Origin: Malachius bipustulatus
Lineage: Eukaryota > Arthropoda > Insecta > Coleoptera > Melyridae
Length of the DNA stretch: 64,000 nucleotides
NCBI GenBank assembly: GCA_910589415.1
Contig: OU342630.1
Location: forward strand, 16,959,867-17,023,866
Direction: 5' to 3'
This document shows positions 60,086 to 64,000 of the stretch, piece by piece (within the stretch, counting starts at the first letter, position 1; each line of letters begins with the position of its first letter). The notes under the pieces were generated by a model. It was not told where the DNA came from. It saw only the letters and a program-made list of their open reading frames with translations, and made no database searches. The position numbers and the translations under genes are program-made.

Positions 60086-60474
60086 AAATTAGAAAAGTTT
60101 CGCACAGTATGTGAGGTGAAACCGAAGATATGGACAGTACCGTTTCGTCATTTTTTGGCCCCCTCAGCATATCACATCAGTTAGGTCACACACTGCACAT
60201 ATTATGCGTAATATTGGAACTAACTATACAAAAGTCGTTTATATGGTACACACCTGTTTCTCTTGTTGCCTATACTAATCATTAAAAATTGCAGGTCACT
60301 CTACAACTATCGGACACCACTGAAGACTTTAAATATTATTTCCAAACTTCGCATATAGTATGTGTAGTGCGTTCCTGACTGATGTGACATGCTGATGAGT
60401 CAAAATAAGGACGAAACTGTACCGTCCATGTATTCAGTTTCACCTCACATACTGTGCGAAAGTTTTCTATTTGG
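60086..60474. mobile_element. 389-bp foldback just after exon 4
   Basis: Arms of over 100 bp share TTTCGCACAGTATGTGAGGT and ACATCAGT(T/C)AGG. It begins 46 bp after the exon 4 donor. It is non-coding. Confidence 0.85.
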
Positions 60475-60829
60475 TTCTGTAAAAGGAACCTATAGTGGCC
60501 ATTGAATTAGAACCTAAATCCCAAAAAATTCACAAATATTGCATTTTAAATTAAAAGTACCTACTGTTGCATATCTCGATAACTTTGCAAGGATATCGTA
60601 ACTGACTGGCATTCTCTTTTAGTGGAGTGAAATGAGACGAAAAATGTGTTGGTTTTTTCGGCGTATTACCAGCTGCCACTTATACGTACCTATTGTGTAT
60701 TATTAGACTACTCCCAACAAGAAATGGACATTTACGACCTTTTTTTCGTAGGTCAGGACTTTTAAATTGAAATAAATCACAAAATAAAATATATATTAAA
60801 AAAAAATTAAAATTAAGGTTTTTGTGTTG

Positions 60830-61312
60830 AAAAATCGTTAAAAAGTGATGTTTTCTCTCATAAAATGCAATTTTTCTTGGAAACGGTTAATTTTAGAGTC
60901 GTTAACCAAGAGTACCTTTTTGGTATAGAAAACATGGGCGGTTCAAAGGCGCATCCAATAAAATCGCATTTATTCCAATGGCGTAGAAATTTGGGGGTCG
61001 AAACCCTCTAAATATCTTAAATCTACGCCACTGAATTTTTTTAAAACCTTTTTTACGGCGAAAATAAGGGGATCAGTTAACATATAGTGTGTATAAGAGC
61101 TGAACATTGTATCTCATATGGACACGGTTCCCGAGATATCGCCAAAAAACTGGAAAAAGAATATTTCTTCGACACCTGTATCTCAAAAACTCCTGTATCT
61201 CATTTCCGGACACACCTTAATGGAATTTTTTTGTTATTTTGGTCTGAAGAATCAGACTGTGAAGGCTCTGAAGACTCTGAAGGCTAACCTTACATTAAAC
61301 ACCCTGTATACA
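60830..61312. mobile_element. TE fragments with a terminal CACCCTGTA end
   Basis: 60850-60940 resembles the arm of the 54.6-56.1 kb foldback. The segment ends AAACACCCTGTATACAT at 61298-61314, a typical right terminus next to TA. The matching left end is not evident. Confidence 0.45.
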
Positions 61313-61364
61313 TACAAATAGAACTTATCTGATGATTGATTAAACTTACCAATTTGCACTGATG

Positions 61365-61722
61365 TCAAACCCTGCTTTTTTTCTTACCACATTTGTTACA
61401 AAACATGCACATAGTTCGAATATTAAATAAAGCACTGTTAGATTGACGGGTTTCAGTTTTTGAAGTGTGACCATTATCCCGCTGAGAAGACTTAATATTC
61501 TGATTACTTGTATAACTTTTCCTACATGGCTTATGATATTTAACTAAAAACTTTCCACTTAAAATACTTTCTTTTTGTAACAGAATTCGCTTTCCGAATT
61601 CATTTTGCCGGTTTTTTCGCACAAGCAATTAATGACTACAAACCTTGTAGGAGTTTCGGTTTTTGTAGAACTGTTTTGTCTTCAACACTCACAGATTTTC
61701 TACAAATAATGCACTTCATCAT
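61365..61722 (-). pseudogene. TE-associated Cys/His protein fragment
   Basis: The minus strand begins MMKCIICRKSVSVEDKTVLQ. After a frameshift it continues with GKFLVKYHKPCRKSYTSNQN and then CMFCNKCGKKK. The spaced CxxC / YHxxC..YT / CxFC pattern recalls an N-terminal zinc-binding module common in TE-related proteins of insects and cnidarians. I cannot name the family. It is interrupted and truncated. Confidence 0.4.
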
Positions 61723-63077
61723 TGAAGACACTTTGTTGGCTAAAACTTTAGAAGGATAGAAGATCGAAAAAAGAATCATTTTGATATCTTAATTACTCTT
61801 CAAGATGTACCTAGTCATGTAAATGTTCAAAAGTACAATTTTTTTTAAATCACAGATTTTTATGTTTTTTCAAATATAAAAGTTCTGACCTACCAAAAAA
61901 AGTCGTAAATAGCTGTTTTGAATACAGAATTTTGCAATTAACAAAACCTATTAGGTCTCACCAAAAAAAATCGATAACGAAGCGACTTTTACAATGAATT
62001 TCGCTCCACTTTTTTGGTATAATTAAAGTTCCATTCTTGTGTTTGGTGCACTAATTCAGCAAGCAAGAGAAGCCCCTACAGATTAATAATTATAAACAAT
62101 GACGTTCCATAAAAATGTGTCAACAGCCCAAGATTTCTAAAAGTTCTGTTTGTTAAGGCACAAATGTCTGTAAGTAAATTAATAATAATGAATCGCTTTA
62201 AATAAAAAGCTTTATAGCTTTGGGCGTTCTTGACCTGTTCTTGGTCTACATGTTGTAGTAATTTAATCTAACGTTGACCGTTATTACTAAACTAGGAGAG
62301 GCAAGGACGTAATCGAATTATTATACTTCGCCACCAAAATGATTGATGATTCAGGCGTTGTGTAGCGAGTTGTTTTTGGAGAAAGTTGCAATTTGAGGCT
62401 TCTGAGCGTTGAACTCTTTTATTCCTTGAGGCTGCCTCTTGCCTTGATATCTTTAAGTTCGCATCAAAGCTGCATTAATACTTACAATCTTAGATTGGTA
62501 CAGCAACTACTGATAGTTTTTAACGGCTATAGGTAATCGACAGTTAAAGTATTTTCTTCTATACATATTTTTTCTTGTATAGATAAAGAGACTTCTATTG
62601 TGCTAGTTGGCAAGATTACTTCAACAAACAAAAAAATAGATCAATATAATACTTTTACTTCATATTTCTCATTATTCATTCCTTTGCTTCACCGTACTGA
62701 TAAAATAATTTCTTAAATCGGCCAATAATTTAAGATATAACATCGTAACATTTTAAGGGTGCATCATGCCTCATCACTCCTTTAGAATGTTACAATTTAA
62801 CTCTACTTAATATCAACGAATGCTTTTGGTACACTCACAACACGTACCAAATTTAATTTTTAAATAAGTGTAACTGATATAATGATTTTATTCGCAATTT
62901 GAAACCCCTATTTCAAGGCCTATAACTTCTCAGGAGTGCTGTTTAATATGAAGATATGTTGCGTTAAAACGACATATTTGGGGTTCCCCTACACGTCCCT
63001 GCTCTGTGTCGGTTCTTATGCGAAACATCCTGTATATAAAAATCATAAAAACGCCATTAGAAATTTAAACAAACTAT
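61723..63077. other. No gene recognised
   Basis: AT-rich. The next UNC-93 exon is not present here. Confidence 0.5.
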
Positions 63078-63320
63078 CCACACCATTTACCACCAACAAA
63101 GGTTTTCGCCTGGGCTACCACTGTCTGTCTCCAACTCTGTTTAAGATATACTTGGAGTATATTTAAAAAAATTGGCAATATAAGTGGAGAAGCATGGACG
63201 TACCAATGGATGATGACCACATAATGTACTCTACGCTGTTTGCTGACAATCAGATAATCATGGCAGGAGACAAATGTAACATACAATATATGATGAGAAA
63301 ACTTGCAGAGATTTTTTAAA
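63078..63320 (+). pseudogene. LINE reverse transcriptase core fragment
   Basis: The frame contains KGFRLGYHCLSPTLFKIYLE (RT motif B region) and then STLFADNQIIMAGDK, equivalent to the catalytic FADD box but with the second Asp changed to Asn. An in-frame stop separates the two. IQYMMRKLAE matches the usual helix after the active site. It is dead by both criteria. Confidence 0.8.
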
Positions 63321-63326
63321 GCCGTA

Positions 63327-63661
63327 TACGAGGTTTGTCAAAAAATATCAATTTAACGCAAGAGTAAAGTACCTTTATTTTTGAGAATATCAACAATTGT
63401 TACTTAAAAAAGTGGATCAGTACTGTAAATGACATTCAAATATGCAATTCATCAAATATTTGTTTTATCAAAGAGATAGGGTTTATCAGCAGCGGTTTAG
63501 CTTTTATGCTGTTTTTTATTGGTTAAGCAACTGCATGTTATTGCATATTTGAATGTTATTTGCAACTCTGATCAACTTTTTTGAATAACAATTTTTGATA
63601 TTGTCGAAAATACAGGTACTTTACTCTTGCATTGAATTGATATTTTTTAACAAACCTTTTA
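63327..63661. mobile_element. 335-bp MITE, TACGAGGTTTGTCAAAA ends
   Basis: Inverted arms of about 75 bp start TACGAGGTTTGTCAAAAAAT, with TA before the left end; the right TA has changed to TG. The terminal sequence resembles mariner-type ends. It sits directly after the RT fragment. Confidence 0.8.
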
Positions 63662-64000
63662 TGCGGCTTAAAAAAAAAGTTATCTGACGGTTGAATTTTA
63701 AGTTTTGGACCATGCACAACTTTTTATCAAGAATACATTTTATCATAAAACCAACAATTAAAAAGTTTTCCATATGGTTTCAACTTAAGCAGACACACTG
63801 TATGAATCGAACGGGCTAAAAGTCAAATAGGTACAAGACAACTAAATACATGGTTATAGAAGTGGAAGGCAGAGACCCGCAAGTGCATACATGGATATAC
63901 AATACATAAACCATTTTGCGCATCAATCGCATAAGTAGATAGTGTATTTTTATCCGATTCATGTATCAATATTTTCACCGCTTTTTAAACTGGCTTTCTG

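Noticed and set aside
60280..60320. Possible next UNC-93 exon after TTGCAG at 60294
   Set aside because: The acceptor-like site lies inside a foldback element, and the following translation lacks the expected family sequence.
1..64000. CRISPR arrays, bacterial operons, rRNA or tRNA genes
   Set aside because: None of the tandem repeats has the regular repeat-spacer form; I saw no tRNA cloverleaf or rRNA core. The tRNA-His match is only the retroelement primer site.

Overview
This is an AT-rich insect nuclear window dominated by transposable elements (TEs). The insect assignment rests on a spliced gene with GT-AG introns, many Tc1/mariner-type foldback elements with TA target sites, jockey/R1-like LINE fragments, a primer-binding site matching insect-type tRNA-His, and very low coding density. 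I cannot fix the order; a beetle or another TE-rich insect would fit. No prokaryotic features are seen.

Host gene. The only clearly recognised host gene is an UNC-93-like multi-pass membrane protein on the + strand. Four exons (45075-45368, 45580-45985, 50470-50686, 59610-60040) join in frame across introns of 211, 4484 and 8923 bp. The gene runs off the right side, and its 5' end is unresolved: an in-frame ATG lies in the first visible exon, or an upstream exon exists. Introns 2 and 3 are packed with foldback elements and LINE debris. A 41-codon minus-strand ORF behind a possible splice acceptor (43034-43159) is the only other hint of host coding.

Layout. 1-13 kb: LINE, MITE and minisatellite remnants, plus a hammerhead-like motif. 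13.5-15.1 kb: a nearly intact mariner-type element with 122-bp terminal inverted repeats (TIRs) and a transposase broken by one in-frame stop. 15-32 kb: snapbacks, foldback elements with TA target duplications, LINE RNase H regions and a duplicated CT-rich microsatellite. 33.4-40.7 kb: the most striking object, a young LTR element whose two LTRs are each 3566 bp and look identical except for two bases, while the internal region is only 154 bp and holds a tRNA-His primer-binding site, a 40-nt stem-loop and a polypurine tract. 40.7-45 kb: decayed transposase fragments and a foldback. 45-64 kb: the UNC-93 gene with nested TEs, including a 45-bp perfect snapback and a Harbinger-type MITE whose insertion site can be read from the opposite arm of the foldback it entered.

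The best candidate for something undescribed is the giant-LTR, almost-no-interior retroelement. It keeps the cis signals for reverse transcription but has no gag or pol, so it would have to be mobilised by another element.
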